A stretch of 64,000 nucleotides of DNA from CAYGDP01 sp964348665 (GTDB taxonomy: Bacteria > Verrucomicrobiota > Verrucomicrobiia > Palsa-1439 > CAYGDP01): positions 1-64,000 of the forward strand of contig CAYGDP010000024.1 in the NCBI GenBank assembly GCA_964348665.1, written 5' to 3'. The position numbers were made by a program, and so were the translations under genes. The first letter of the stretch is position 1. Each line of letters opens with the position of its first letter. Of this stretch, positions 23,225 to 33,220 are shown piece by piece. Under the pieces are notes generated by a model. It had not been told where the DNA came from and did no database searches. It worked only from the letters and a program-made list of their open reading frames with translations.

Positions 23225-26200
23225 TCATTTTCCTGCGCCGGAATCCTTCGCGGCGCTCTCCGAGAGTTGTTTGTAGTACTGCTTGATGAGCGCCTCGTAT
23301 TCGGGCGGATACCCTTCCCGAAGCGACTGTGAGAGTTCATCCTTGAGTTTGCTCGGCAAACGGGACCAATCCAAGTCCACATTGCCAATGCCTTTCGGCT
23401 TGCCTTCCACGGGCATCACGTCGCCCGGAGTATCCAATTCTTTCCCGGCACGCGAATCCTGTGATTGCGACGGTTTTTGTCCTGGTTTCTTAGAAGGCTG
23501 CTGTGCTGCTTGCGCGAGGCGGCTTTCGGCGCCCTGCTGGGACGCTTGCTGAAGTGCCTGCTGTGCTTCGGCCAATTTCTGCTCGATCGCGGGCATTTTT
23601 TGCGCTGCGCTGTTTGGGTCGCCGCGCTGCAAATTTTGGCCGGCCTTCTTCATTTGCGTTGCTGCTTCCGACAACGCCTTGGCGGCTTCCGACGGCAGAT
23701 TGCTTTGCGCATTGGCCTGTTGTGCCTGGTCTTCTGCTTGTTGTTGCGCCTTGCCCAATTCACCCCGCGCTTTGTCAATCTGTTGTGCCAACGCCTGCAA
23801 ATCCCGCTCGATAGGCGCCTGCTGATTGCGAGCGTCGTTCAAAGTCGGACTGTTGATGGATTCCGCGGACCGCTGAAGCTGCGGCGGAATTTGTTCCTGC
23901 GCCTGTCCTGCCGCCTTGCCAATCTCCTGGGCGGCTTGTGGCGCGATTTCCTGGAGTTGCTGGGCCGTCTCATTGAGCCCGCGTCCCAATTCCCGCAGAT
24001 CATTCGCGGCCTGCGCCTGTTGTTGGGATTGTTTTGACAAATCCGCTTGCTGCGATGAGTTGGCTTCTCCCAATCGTTTCTCCAACGCGGCTTGTCGTTG
24101 CGCCAGCTCGTTGGCATTATCAGCAATTCGATCCAGTTGTCTGGCATCGCTCTGGTGCGCATTCCGCTCGGCTTGCTCCTTCGATGCAGTTGCTTGCCGC
24201 GCCAGCTCGCTCAATTGGTTCGAAGCATCTTTCTGTGATTGACGAGCTGTCGGTACATCACCGCTCTTCAGGGAATCCGCAGCTTGTTTGCCGGACTCGG
24301 AGGCGGCGGGCTGCTGTTTCTCGGCGGATTCCGGCAAAGCCTGCGGGGAATCGGTATTGAGTTTCTCCAATTTCTTGCCCAGTTCCTTGATCCCGCGATT
24401 GATGTTTTCCTGTTCCGCCGCGGTCTGGTGACGCTCCGCCTGTTGCTGGCTCTGCGCGTTGTCCAGGGATTGCGTCAGGTTTTTCTCCTGTTCTTGCAAA
24501 GCCTTGACCGCCTCGGCAGCGGCATCGAGCTTGGCTTTTTCGGCCGCGATTTGATTGGGAGTTGTCTCGGGTGATTGCGCGGCGTCTTTTTCGACCTCCT
24601 GTGAAAGCGCTTGTTCACGCTGACCAACCTGTTGAGATTGTTGCGCGGTCTGCGGCGCATTTGGAGCCTGTTGTTGCAACGCCTCGGTCTGGTCACGAAT
24701 TTGTTTCTGTTGCTCGATTTGCTGCTGTAATTTCTGGAGTTGCTCCAAATTTCGCGCTTCCTGGGCGGTCTGCGGCGATTGCTCCTCGTTCTGGCGCAAT
24801 TCCGCGCGCGCTTCCGCCTGTTGTTTCTGCGCTTCCGCTGCCGCCTGTTGCAAAGCGTTCTTCGCCTGATCAATCGCCTGCAAGGCTTTCGACTGCTCCG
24901 GCACGGCTTGCGCAGGCTGTTGCGCCTGCAATTTTTCTGTGGACGCTTTTTCCGCCGATTGTAACTGTTGATTCGCCTTGTCGAGTTGTTCAGCGGCTTT
25001 TGGAGTCGCTTCCTTGATACCTTCGGCGACCTGCTTCAATTCCTCGCCAACTTCTGCGGCTTGCTGTTTCACCTGTTCTTGCTGGGCGGCGTTCGCGGCG
25101 GTTTCCTTGGAATTTTGCTTGGCCAGTTGTTGCGTCTGGTCTTGTGTCTGTTTCTGTTGTTCCGCGAGCCGGTCTAACTGCGCGATTTGGTCATTCAATT
25201 TATCGGCGGTCTCGGCCTTTTCGAGAGCCTTCGCCAACTCTTCCAGTTTTTGCGCCGCGCTCTGTTCTTGCGGTTGTGCTTTTGCCAAATCTTGTTGTTC
25301 CAATGCCCGCTCGGCCTGTTTCATCTCGCCCTGCTCGATTTGAGAGAGCGCCTGTCGGGTATCCACCAAATCACGGACCGCTTCGGTCTCGCGGGGCGTC
25401 TCCGGCGCGGCATCACGAATTTGTTTGTCAATTTCCTGCGCCAGTTTGACCGTATCGGCGCGCAGCTGCTCTTGCTTCTGCTCCAATTCCGGCGCCTTCT
25501 GTGGATCCGCTTTCGCCGTTTCCTTGGCCAAGTCCGCCTCGCGTTTTGCCAAGTCCTCGATCTTGTTCGCGACCTCGCCCCGGTTCGGCTTCTCCTGGTT
25601 CGCCTTGGCCGATACAAAATCGCGTTTGAGCAGCGAGTTGAGCAAGGAATGCACGTGACGCAAATTTGTCGCCACCACTTGTGTTTGCGCCTGCGCCTCC
25701 ACTTTCTCGCGACGCGAAATCGTCTGCCGCGCCGTTTCAAACTTATCCGGCAGATTCATCTTCACGATCACCGACCGGATAAATTCCATGTCGCGCGCCG
25801 CAAATGCGTCATTGGCTTTCATCCTAACGGCCAGAGCGTCTATCCGCAAATTCGCCTGCTGCCAATCCGTCAACGCATCGTGTTGCTCGTCGGCCAGTTG
25901 ATCAAATCGCCAGGATTGCCAAGACGACGTGCCGGTCACGGTCGCCGTCAACCGGCTTTGTTCGGCTGCTTGCTCGCCGACGGTTCGCACCAGGTCGCGA
26001 ACTTCTTTCTGACGTTCCATCTGGCCGAATACAGGGATGAAAACCTTTCGATCCTCTTTTTCTTCCCGGGCCAGGTCGAGATCAGTCGCCCATTGTTTAT
26101 CGCCGCGCCGGGCGGCGCGATGAGCGGCGCTTTCCTGCTCGGTAGTCCGGTTAAATTGCTGCTGATCGGCAGCCGTTAATTTGGCCAAGGCAGCTGAAAA

Positions 26201-28546
26201 TCCGCCGTTCGAGGCTTCCACTCGCGCACGCGATTGTTGCGACAGATCGCGAGTGGATTTCTCCACTGCCGCCAAGTTTTCATTGAGGCGGCTAAGGTCT
26301 CCCAACAAGGATTTTTGCGCCGCCGCAGCGGACTCAAATTGCGTCGCTTCCAAAATCTTTGTGGCATTCACCGCGATGGGATTGATTGACTGACGCAAAT
26401 AACCGGTCGCCATTGTCAGACGATCACGATTTTCGGGTAGCGTGGCGGCGAGAACTCCAAATCCTTGCGTGAGCATATCGAGATTGGCGGCGATTCGACG
26501 TTGCCGCGCCATCAACTCCGCCGCAGTCTCCCGCTCGGCAGTGCGACCCGCCAACAATCGTGTCTGCGAGGCAAGCCGTTGCTGGTTCAACGTGATCCGC
26601 CGGGCATTCTGCGCCAGAGACTCGATTTGCCGTCCATCATACATCCGAGCAAACGCATCCCGCAATGCCGCGCCGGCTTCGGAAGCGCGTTTGAGATCGT
26701 CTACATTGCTACTACGATGGATGGAGGCGATATCGCGCAATAATCCGGCCACGTTCTCGAAGTCACGCGCATCCTGCGACCGTTCCGCCTGTTGAAACTG
26801 CTCCAAAGCCAACGAGCGAGTCTTGGCGATGTCGCTCTGGGTCTGCTGAATCTGGGAGCCGAGCTTGTCGGCGTCCGTGCCGCCCTGCTTCGCCTGCAAA
26901 TCTGCTGCCAATGATTTCGCCACGGTATCCAGCGCGGTGAACGTTTGGTGCCAGCCTTTCCATTCCTGTGAATTCAACGCCAGATCGGCTGCCTGCGACA
27001 CATACACGTGATATTCTTTCGATCGCGCAATGTTCGGGCGCGCCGGCAACGAATCTTCCGCTTCCAGCCAATATGTAATCTCGATCTCCGGGTCGCTCGT
27101 CGTTTCCGCCACGTTCCATTTGTGACGAGCGGACGCGGTTGGCACCGATGGTGATTGGATCATCGTTCGTTTGGCGGTTGCGTTGGGTAGCTGGGTGACC
27201 AGGAAAATTTTGGCCAATCCAAAATCGTCTTTAGCATCGAACGCAAGCGTCAAAGGGCGCGGTTTTGCGATGATTTCGTCCGCGGCCGGCTCGTTCAAGG
27301 TGATTTCCGGCGGCTGATCGGCCATCGCTTTGATGCGATACGCGAGCTGCGGCGAATTGTTCATCTTGTTGGCATCCGTCAGCCGCAACCGATATTCGCT
27401 GTCGTGTTTCACTTCAAATGTCGCGGTCGCATTCTTACCCTCGACAATTTGCATGGCGAGCGGTTGCGTACCCATCATCATTTCGGCGGTCGCCAACGGG
27501 CGGTCGGACGCGACCGATAGCTGCACCTTCGTCCCAATCGGCGCCACGAGATCGCCGGTGGTGGTCTGCTTCGTCGCGGTCGCCCATTGGGTATAAGCGG
27601 GATATTCGAGCGTAAACGTAAAACTGGCAATCTGCGGTCCGAGCAACGGCGTCAGATGATACGCTGCTGATTGTCCATCCCCGGCGCGTACGAAGTATTC
27701 GGTCTTCGCGTTGATCCCGCGCAGGATGGCGCGAAAATCGCCGTTCTCTTTTCGGTCCATCTCCACCGTCCGTTGACCGCCCTTGTCACGCGCTATGACA
27801 ATCGCACGGCGGGCGTTCCCGGATTGAACCCGAACAATCACATCCACATTGGCGCCCATCTCCACGGTCGCATTCTGCGGCGCGACATCGAACTTCACCG
27901 TGCTCGGTTTGGGCAAGTCCGTCAAGGGCGACACGAAACGGCGCAACAAGAGCGACGGATCCGCCCCGTTTAGAAACAGAAAAGCCACAACGGCCACGGC
28001 GAACCCTGCCGCCATTCCCCAGGCGCGCGACGCCTGTTCCCCCGTCGCCACGTGCGCAAAATCCAGTGAAGCGGTTTTTTCAATCGTTTGCTGGCGCAAC
28101 GCTTCAATCAACTGCGGAGAACCTTTATAGGCAGCCGGCTCGTTCTTTTTCAACAACTCGACTGTGCTGGACAACCGTTCCTCCAATTCGGGATGTTTCG
28201 ATTCCACTTCGAATGCCGTTTGTTCGTCCGTCGGCCGCCGACGCGTTGGCAAAACAATCCAGCCGAACAACGCAAGCCCGGCGCTCGTCCAAACGCCAAT
28301 CGCCAAGCCAAGACGCCCACCCATGGTCAGAAAGAGAAACCGATCGGCTAGAAAATTGACGAGCAGTGCCGCGCAAAAAACCGCCAGTGTTTTGGCCAAG
28401 CCGGTGGAGACGAGCAATCCCAACTCGCGTTTTTGGAGGATTGTCAATCCCCGGCGAAGTGCCGATGGCAAGGGCGCGTTCGACACGGGTAAGTCGTTGG
28501 CATTCACGGAGTTGGCAAACTGTACACCATCTCGCCGTCCGGTCAA
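23225..28546 (-). CDS. Giant DUF4175-like membrane/coiled-coil protein
   Basis: A 1773-residue protein. Residues 50-230 hold three membrane segments (TLAVFCAALLVNFLADRF, LAIGVWTSAGLALFGWIVL, AAGFAVAVVAFLFL). Residues 230-520 look like repeated beta-sandwich domains outside the membrane (VEMGANVDVIVRV, ITYWLEAEDSLPARP). From about residue 560 to 1700 it is almost entirely heptad-rich, Gln/Ala/Glu-rich coiled coil, with many LxKQxQ repeats. The C-terminus is short and charged (DLDWSRLPSKLKDELSQSLREGYPPEYE). This is the DUF4175 layout of PVC and Bacteroidetes genomes, often beside BatA- and MoxR-type genes. It starts 3 bases after EboE and overlaps the next gene. Function unknown; probably an envelope-spanning structural protein. 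Confidence 0.75.
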   Translation of the reverse strand: MTGRRDGVQFANSVNANDLPVSNAPLPSALRRGLTILQKRELGLLVSTGLAKTLAVFCAALLVNFLADRFLFLTMGGRLGLAIGVWTSAGLALFGWIVLPTRRRPTDEQTAFEVESKHPELEERLSSTVELLKKNEPAAYKGSPQLIEALRQQTIEKTASLDFAHVATGEQASRAWGMAAGFAVAVVAFLFLNGADPSLLLRRFVSPLTDLPKPSTVKFDVAPQNATVEMGANVDVIVRVQSGNARRAIVIARDKGGQRTVEMDRKENGDFRAILRGINAKTEYFVRAGDGQSAAYHLTPLLGPQIASFTFTLEYPAYTQWATATKQTTTGDLVAPIGTKVQLSVASDRPLATAEMMMGTQPLAMQIVEGKNATATFEVKHDSEYRLRLTDANKMNNSPQLAYRIKAMADQPPEITLNEPAADEIIAKPRPLTLAFDAKDDFGLAKIFLVTQLPNATAKRTMIQSPSVPTASARHKWNVAETTSDPEIEITYWLEAEDSLPARPNIARSKEYHVYVSQAADLALNSQEWKGWHQTFTALDTVAKSLAADLQAKQGGTDADKLGSQIQQTQSDIAKTRSLALEQFQQAERSQDARDFENVAGLLRDIASIHRSSNVDDLKRASEAGAALRDAFARMYDGRQIESLAQNARRITLNQQRLASQTRLLAGRTAERETAAELMARQRRIAANLDMLTQGFGVLAATLPENRDRLTMATGYLRQSINPIAVNATKILEATQFESAAAAQKSLLGDLSRLNENLAAVEKSTRDLSQQSRARVEASNGGFSAALAKLTAADQQQFNRTTEQESAAHRAARRGDKQWATDLDLAREEKEDRKVFIPVFGQMERQKEVRDLVRTVGEQAAEQSRLTATVTGTSSWQSWRFDQLADEQHDALTDWQQANLRIDALAVRMKANDAFAARDMEFIRSVIVKMNLPDKFETARQTISRREKVEAQAQTQVVATNLRHVHSLLNSLLKRDFVSAKANQEKPNRGEVANKIEDLAKREADLAKETAKADPQKAPELEQKQEQLRADTVKLAQEIDKQIRDAAPETPRETEAVRDLVDTRQALSQIEQGEMKQAERALEQQDLAKAQPQEQSAAQKLEELAKALEKAETADKLNDQIAQLDRLAEQQKQTQDQTQQLAKQNSKETAANAAQQEQVKQQAAEVGEELKQVAEGIKEATPKAAEQLDKANQQLQSAEKASTEKLQAQQPAQAVPEQSKALQAIDQAKNALQQAAAEAQKQQAEARAELRQNEEQSPQTAQEARNLEQLQKLQQQIEQQKQIRDQTEALQQQAPNAPQTAQQSQQVGQREQALSQEVEKDAAQSPETTPNQIAAEKAKLDAAAEAVKALQEQEKNLTQSLDNAQSQQQAERHQTAAEQENINRGIKELGKKLEKLNTDSPQALPESAEKQQPAASESGKQAADSLKSGDVPTARQSQKDASNQLSELARQATASKEQAERNAHQSDARQLDRIADNANELAQRQAALEKRLGEANSSQQADLSKQSQQQAQAANDLRELGRGLNETAQQLQEIAPQAAQEIGKAAGQAQEQIPPQLQRSAESINSPTLNDARNQQAPIERDLQALAQQIDKARGELGKAQQQAEDQAQQANAQSNLPSEAAKALSEAATQMKKAGQNLQRGDPNSAAQKMPAIEQKLAEAQQALQQASQQGAESRLAQAAQQPSKKPGQKPSQSQDSRAGKELDTPGDVMPVEGKPKGIGNVDLDWSRLPSKLKDELSQSLREGYPPEYEALIKQYYKQLSESAAKDSGAGK

Positions 28547-28549
28547 TTG

Positions 28550-29845
28550 CTAAATCCAACGGCGCACTTCGGCGATTTCGCGGACGATGTTTCGGCGAAG
28601 CGCCTCGCTTTTTTTGACACGATCCGCCCGTAATTGTTCAAGCCAGGTATACGTCTCGATGATAAGCGGACATTTCCCCGACCTGCTCCGCGCAAACCAT
28701 CGCAAGAACGCGCGCACTTCCTCCAACATCGTCGCCGACCCGGAATCCGGCAAGAGCGGCATATGATAATGGACGCGCAGCTCCCTGACTTCGCTTCCAA
28801 AAAATGCGCGCCGATGTTCCTCGCGCCACGCCGCCGGCAGGTCCAGCACGAATGCCGACCCGTTCGCGCGAAAACTCGTCGTCTGATGCAAAAACTTTGA
28901 CTGCGAGTAGAAATTTTTCAGGCGCTTGACCTCTTTCGGACGTTTGGACGGGTTTCGCACCAGGAGACAATTCGATACATGAACCTTGAAGATGGAAATC
29001 CCCGCCGACCGAATCAACTGCACGGCCAGGCGAAGATCTTCCCCTTCGACAAGTTGATGACACGTATCAAAATTTATCCCGATGAATTGGCGTAATAGCC
29101 GGCGCGCGGCGTCCAGCGATCCGCAGGAGGACTCATTCTTCGCCAGCCAGCCTGCTCCATATACGTCGAGCGCCGTTTGAAAGAACTCAATCAATTCATC
29201 CGTTCGTTCGCACGTCAATCCCGGCTCCGCCTCCAACGCCAGCACGCACCACCGCTTCGTTCGTTTCCAAAGTTGATGCGCGTGCGATGCGAATCTTGCC
29301 AAGGCAACAGCAAACGCCGCCGCGGATTGTTCCAGATGCGTCGCCGACAAATCCCTCTTTAATATCCCCGCCGGAACGCTCAAGGACAAATATGGCGCGC
29401 GCGAACTCCCCAGCTCCGCCAAAAGATCAGCGCAGGCCAGCGTATACGCAAGCCGCTCGCGCCCCTCGTCCCAACGCGGCAGATAAACTTTTTCTTTGAC
29501 GTTCGCCTCGTGAAATGAAAGCGGCACAAAAGCATTGAGCGTGACGATCTCCAGGCTGTTTGCCTGCAAAAAATTGCTCAACCGCTTCCGTTGCGCCGCA
29601 TCCGCCGTCAGTTCGCACGCCATCTCCCCCGACAACCGCATCTCGATCGGAAATGGCTCGCTCTCAAACGATTCGCGCTGAATTGGGATCGCTTGGTCCC
29701 GCAGAGTCCGCCAAAGTTCCTTTGTCGTTTCGTCCGGGAAGACATTCAACGAGTACCCAAGGACTGCGCTTGGCCGAGTGCGACGCGAAACACTGCCCGT
29801 CTTCTTTCGTGTGTTCCGCTTGTTTCGCGAGGAATTTCTTTTCAT
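28550..29845 (-). CDS. eboE: Metabolite-traffic TIM-barrel protein EboE
   Basis: A 431-residue protein of the EboE family (xylose-isomerase-like TIM barrel). Landmarks are GYSLNVFPDETTKELW at the start of the barrel, LALEAEPGLTCERTDELIEF, INFDTCHQLVEG, IFKVHVSNCLLVRNP and RVHYHMPLLPD. The first 30 residues are very basic (MKRNSSRNKRNTRKKTG), which is longer than usual. In cyanobacteria the ebo cluster is needed to move scytonemin precursors to the periplasm. The start overlaps the neighbouring isomerase stop by ATGA, and the DUF4175-like gene follows 3 bases after its stop. Confidence 0.8.
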   Translation of the reverse strand: MKRNSSRNKRNTRKKTGSVSRRTRPSAVLGYSLNVFPDETTKELWRTLRDQAIPIQRESFESEPFPIEMRLSGEMACELTADAAQRKRLSNFLQANSLEIVTLNAFVPLSFHEANVKEKVYLPRWDEGRERLAYTLACADLLAELGSSRAPYLSLSVPAGILKRDLSATHLEQSAAAFAVALARFASHAHQLWKRTKRWCVLALEAEPGLTCERTDELIEFFQTALDVYGAGWLAKNESSCGSLDAARRLLRQFIGINFDTCHQLVEGEDLRLAVQLIRSAGISIFKVHVSNCLLVRNPSKRPKEVKRLKNFYSQSKFLHQTTSFRANGSAFVLDLPAAWREEHRRAFFGSEVRELRVHYHMPLLPDSGSATMLEEVRAFLRWFARSRSGKCPLIIETYTWLEQLRADRVKKSEALRRNIVREIAEVRRWI

Positions 29846-30678
29846 AACTTTTTTTCCAGGCCGCGCAAAAACTCAATCGCACGACGCGCCATCTCCGGGG
29901 CGCGATGACTGTCCCGCGACAGCTCCACGTTCACCAACCCCTTATAGCCTCCGTTTTTCATGGCCGCCAGCACGGGCCGAAAATCGATCTCCCCTTCCCC
30001 GAACGCTAAATGCTCGTGCCGCCGCCCTCGAATATCCTCGATGTGCACATTTCGCACCAGCGGCGCAAATTGATCCCATACCTTGGCAAAACTTCGTCGC
30101 TCCGTGCAAAACACGTGTCCGACATCCAACGTCAAGTCGAGTGATTCGCCTGCGCTCCTACGCAGACGGGCATAATCAGCCATATCTTGGACAAACATCC
30201 CCGGTTCTGGTTCGAACGCCAAAACCACTCGTTTTTTCACCGCAAACTCCGCCAAACGACGACATCCATCCTCCAACCAGCGTCTCGCTTGAGGGTCGCT
30301 GACACTCGGTTGCTTCACTCCCGACCAAAAACTCACTGCCTCCGCTCCCAATTCCCTGCTGATCTCCATCGCCGATTCCAAAAACGTCAGGCGCAGTTTC
30401 CGCCCTTCGCGCTCTGGGCTGATCAAGGTTGGCTCGTGTTTGCGATGTGGATTGAGCAAAAACCGCGCCCCCGTCTCCACCACGCAACGGAGGTTGAGCC
30501 GCTCCAGTCGTCGCCGAAGCTTGGCGACATCTCTGGGCGACGCGCGGAACGGATCGAGGTGATGCACATCCAGCGTCAACGCCACCCCATCGCACCCAAG
30601 ATCGGCGATGATCGCCAGCGCCTCCTCAAGCCGATGATGCGCAAATCCGTTGGTGTTGTAGCCAAACGCCAATTTCAC
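29842..30678 (-). CDS. Sugar phosphate isomerase/epimerase-type TIM barrel
   Basis: A 278-residue AP-endonuclease-2/xylose-isomerase-like barrel. Metal ligands are in VVLAFEPEPGMFVQD (Glu), LDLTLDVGHVFCTE (Asp, His), VHIEDIRGRRHEHLAFG (His, Glu) and LVNVELSRDSHRA. It is coupled to eboE. Classic ebo clusters encode one such isomerase, so the second barrel protein is an addition. It could act on the same alcohol, sugar or inositol-like metabolite as EboE. The start is the ATG at 30678. Confidence 0.75.
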   Translation of the reverse strand: MKLAFGYNTNGFAHHRLEEALAIIADLGCDGVALTLDVHHLDPFRASPRDVAKLRRRLERLNLRCVVETGARFLLNPHRKHEPTLISPEREGRKLRLTFLESAMEISRELGAEAVSFWSGVKQPSVSDPQARRWLEDGCRRLAEFAVKKRVVLAFEPEPGMFVQDMADYARLRRSAGESLDLTLDVGHVFCTERRSFAKVWDQFAPLVRNVHIEDIRGRRHEHLAFGEGEIDFRPVLAAMKNGGYKGLVNVELSRDSHRAPEMARRAIEFLRGLEKKL

Positions 30679-30743
30679 GCGGCTAGAGTACCAAAAAATG
30701 CCATTGAAGTGCTCGCAAAAAACGATTTGGAGAACATCAATCT

Positions 30744-30804
30744 TGTAGCGCCGACTATGACCGCCGAATGATTATTAATTCGACGCTCGTAAAGCGCCGC
30801 TACA
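30744..30804. repeat. REPIN-like repeat, family 1, copy 2
   Basis: A 61-base copy with a left arm GCGCCGACTATGACCGCC and a degenerate right arm CGACGCTCGTAAAGCGCC, again between TGTAGCG and CGCTACA. It lies in the 248-base gap between the isomerase gene and eboF. The GTC-type arm is left and the CTC-type arm is right. Confidence 0.7.
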
Positions 30805-30926
30805 ATTCAGAATGACGCGTTTGATATTGGAGCAAAGTGCCTGACGTGGTGACTCCGAAAACGCTCCTTCCCCATCTCGATGCGCAAGCCTGACAACAGG
30901 AGAAATTCAATCACGGTTCAGAAACT

Positions 30927-32291
30927 TTAAACAAACGGTTTCAAGGGTAGCTTCGCGTCCACCCCCAGCAATTTGAGAATCGTCGGCGTGATTTGCTGGT
31001 CGCTGACCGTCGCGGGAATTTTTACGGATTCCATACCTGCACCAGCCATCAGGCAGACCGCCGGTTGACCGCCATACTCCATCGGCAACCCGTGCGAGCC
31101 GTGAATCTTGGTCGGGTCGCGCGAGATGGCAGGCGGCCATTGCCGTTTCTTGATTGTTGTCATCAAATCCATAAACATCTCGCACGGGTCGTACCCCGGT
31201 TTGCGATGGATATCAATGTGGGTCGAGAACGGTGGCGCTTTCGCCAAATCTTCCCACCAATAATACGCAAACCATTTGTCGGGCTTGGCCAACGCAATCA
31301 ATTCGCCCGCCCGCAGATGATCAATCTGGAGTTTCTTCTGTTGGTCGCGATCGAGGACGACCTGCACGCCGTCGAGCTTTTCCAAAACCGCGCGCGCTTT
31401 CCCCACCCCGTCGGGCTTGCAATAGACGTGCGCGACCTGATGATCCACAACCGCAAACGCTTTACTCATTTCATAATCGGGAAATTCCCAACCGCCAATC
31501 TCGCGCCAGCGAAACAGTCCAGCACGACGCAGCGCCAGATTCGGCAAAACTGCGCCGTTGACAGGCTGAAGCGAATACTCGGATACAACAATGATCGCCG
31601 TGTCGTTGTCCGTCGCGGCAACAACCTCACCGATGAGCGCGTCCACTTCGATCAAATCCTGCTGCGATTGCGGACTGTCCGGCCCGAATTTCTGCGCGTC
31701 ATAGTCCAGATGCGGCAGATAGACCATCGTCAGCGTCGGTTTGTGTCGTCGCAGTGTTTCGATAGTTGCGCGCGCAATCCATTGGCTCGACCCGATCCCC
31801 GCGACCGGTCCCCAGTAATGTTGCAGTTTGAAATGGCCGATATCACGAGCCAATTCTTCGTAGTAGCCGACCGGCTTGGAATAAACCCATTGGACGAACT
31901 GATCATCCAGATGCAGCGGGCGCGGCGTGAGAATGATGTCCGCATTGGCATACATCGTTTGTTGCCAGTAAATAACGGCAGTCGTGGCTTGTGGATTGGC
32001 TGCCTTGAGCAAGTCCCACACGCGCGGCGCTTGCACTAATGACGCGGGCTGCTCCCAAAACCCGACGTTCCAGGAGTCGCGATCGCACCAGCCATTCGCC
32101 ACGATTCCATGCTCGCTCGGCGGTCGTCCCGTGTTTAACGTCGTCTGCACCGTGCAAGTGACGGCGGGAAAACTCGGGCGCATTGGCGCGACCGCGCCAC
32201 GTTTGGCCAGCGCACGGAGGTTCGGCGCTTGCTCGATGTGATTCGGCGAGAGACCCGCGACATTGAGGACTAGGACTCGTTTGGCAGGCAT
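30927..32291 (-). CDS. eboF: Alkaline-phosphatase-superfamily protein EboF-like
   Basis: A 454-residue type I phosphodiesterase/nucleotide pyrophosphatase-fold protein. The nucleophile Thr is expected in MRPSFPAVTCTVQTTLNTG, and metal ligands in VYLPHLDYDAQKFGPDS, NDTAIIVVSEYSLQ and IHGSHGLPMEYGGQP. GRPPSEHGIVANGWCDRDSW is a feature of the ebo-linked subgroup. It lacks a clear signal peptide. The 248-base gap to the isomerase gene holds a repeat but no promoter I can name. In the ebo cluster this gene usually follows the UbiA-like EboC, as it does here. Confidence 0.75.
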   Translation of the reverse strand: MPAKRVLVLNVAGLSPNHIEQAPNLRALAKRGAVAPMRPSFPAVTCTVQTTLNTGRPPSEHGIVANGWCDRDSWNVGFWEQPASLVQAPRVWDLLKAANPQATTAVIYWQQTMYANADIILTPRPLHLDDQFVQWVYSKPVGYYEELARDIGHFKLQHYWGPVAGIGSSQWIARATIETLRRHKPTLTMVYLPHLDYDAQKFGPDSPQSQQDLIEVDALIGEVVAATDNDTAIIVVSEYSLQPVNGAVLPNLALRRAGLFRWREIGGWEFPDYEMSKAFAVVDHQVAHVYCKPDGVGKARAVLEKLDGVQVVLDRDQQKKLQIDHLRAGELIALAKPDKWFAYYWWEDLAKAPPFSTHIDIHRKPGYDPCEMFMDLMTTIKKRQWPPAISRDPTKIHGSHGLPMEYGGQPAVCLMAGAGMESVKIPATVSDQQITPTILKLLGVDAKLPLKPFV

Positions 32292-32299
32292 GGTTTATT

Positions 32300-32410
32300 G
32301 ATTACCCACGAAACACGCTAAAAACACGAAAAATTGTTTCCCTCTCCCGCGCCCGCAGGAGAGGGTTAGGGTGAGGGCTTTCGCATCCTTTCGCGTATTT
32401 CGCGGGCTAA
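32300..32410. repeat. Degenerate word-repeat tract with CCCTCTCC palindrome
   Basis: CCACGAAACACGCTAAAAACACGAAAA lies left and, inverted, CGAAA-rich words (GCGTATTTCGCGGG) lie right of a CCCTCTCCCGC / GGAGAGGGTTAGGGTGAGGG hairpin. No coding frame fits. The same layout (a short word repeated loosely, then inverted) recurs at four other places in the window. Confidence 0.5.
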
Positions 32411-32418
32411 TCATCTGG

Positions 32419-33204
32419 TTAAGTAACGTAAATCCATCGCGCAAGCAAGACTGATGGCACGAGCAGCGACAACACCGCCAGTCCATACGGCCAGCCTGCC
32501 AGGAACGTTACGAATATCGCGTCCAACACGATGAAACCGAGGATCATTTTTTTGACGATCTTCTGATAGTGCGGTTTCTCGACCTCTCGCTTGCTGAAAT
32601 ACATGATAGCAAGCGTCCAGAGGGCAATGGCTGATGGAAATACGAAAAACCCTGGGGGTATGGTAATCAGATTCGCAATCGAACCTCTTGGTGTTGCTCC
32701 AAGCGTAACATTGAGAAAGCGACAACTTGCCATTAAAATTGAGCGCCTAGTAGTGACATAACCGATTATCGCCAAGATGAGAAAGTTTGCTGGAATTAAT
32801 GCTGAACTGCCAATTATTGCGGCGTTACCGATGCCTAGAAATAAAATAAGAGTGCCGATAGAAAGCGCGTCCAACGGAAGAATTTTCCCAGAGGGTAGCG
32901 GCCGGCTAGGTCGTTCAATCCGATCTCTTTCGCGGTCACAGTAATCATTAAATATCATACCAGAAATAAGAAAACAGCATGACGCTAAGCATAAAAATAT
33001 TAGTCTTTCCCAATCATACGGCGGCTGGCTGACGGCGAAAAAACCGGTGGCGATGTTGCCGATGGCGGTGAAGACGGCGGGTAGCCGCATTAATTGAAGC
33101 CAGGCGCGAAGGGTGGGAAGGATAGAAGGCTGGATGGTTGGATTGTTGAATGGTTGGGTGGTTGGATGGTCGGAAGATTCGTCCTGTTTCATTCCTCCAT
33201 TCAT
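32419..33204 (-). CDS. eboC: UbiA-family prenyltransferase (EboC-like)
   Basis: A 261-residue integral membrane prenyltransferase with about eight hydrophobic segments. The first Asp-rich motif is FNDYCDRERDRIERPSRPLP, matching NDxxDxxxDxxxRPxRP. The ATG at 33204 overlaps the inositol-phosphate synthase stop. Residues 10-30 (HPTTQPFNNPTIQPSILP) are translated repeat text and are not part of the fold; the conserved protein begins near LRAWLQLMRLPAVF. Homologues attach isoprenoids to aromatic or polar head groups; the substrate here is unknown. Confidence 0.75.
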   Translation of the reverse strand: MNGGMKQDESSDHPTTQPFNNPTIQPSILPTLRAWLQLMRLPAVFTAIGNIATGFFAVSQPPYDWERLIFLCLASCCFLISGMIFNDYCDRERDRIERPSRPLPSGKILPLDALSIGTLILFLGIGNAAIIGSSALIPANFLILAIIGYVTTRRSILMASCRFLNVTLGATPRGSIANLITIPPGFFVFPSAIALWTLAIMYFSKREVEKPHYQKIVKKMILGFIVLDAIFVTFLAGWPYGLAVLSLLVPSVLLARWIYVT

Positions 33205-33220
33205 CCCTTCTTCCAACCTT
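33116..33220. repeat. Degenerate word-repeat tract GGATGGTTGG
   Basis: GGCTGGATGGTTGGATTGTTGAATGG-like words at 33116-33172 are answered by inverted TTCCAACCTT and ATTCCTCCATTCATCCC at 33190-33220. The tract spans the end of the inositol-phosphate synthase and the start of the UbiA gene, and is read in frame as the UbiA N-terminus. Confidence 0.5.
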
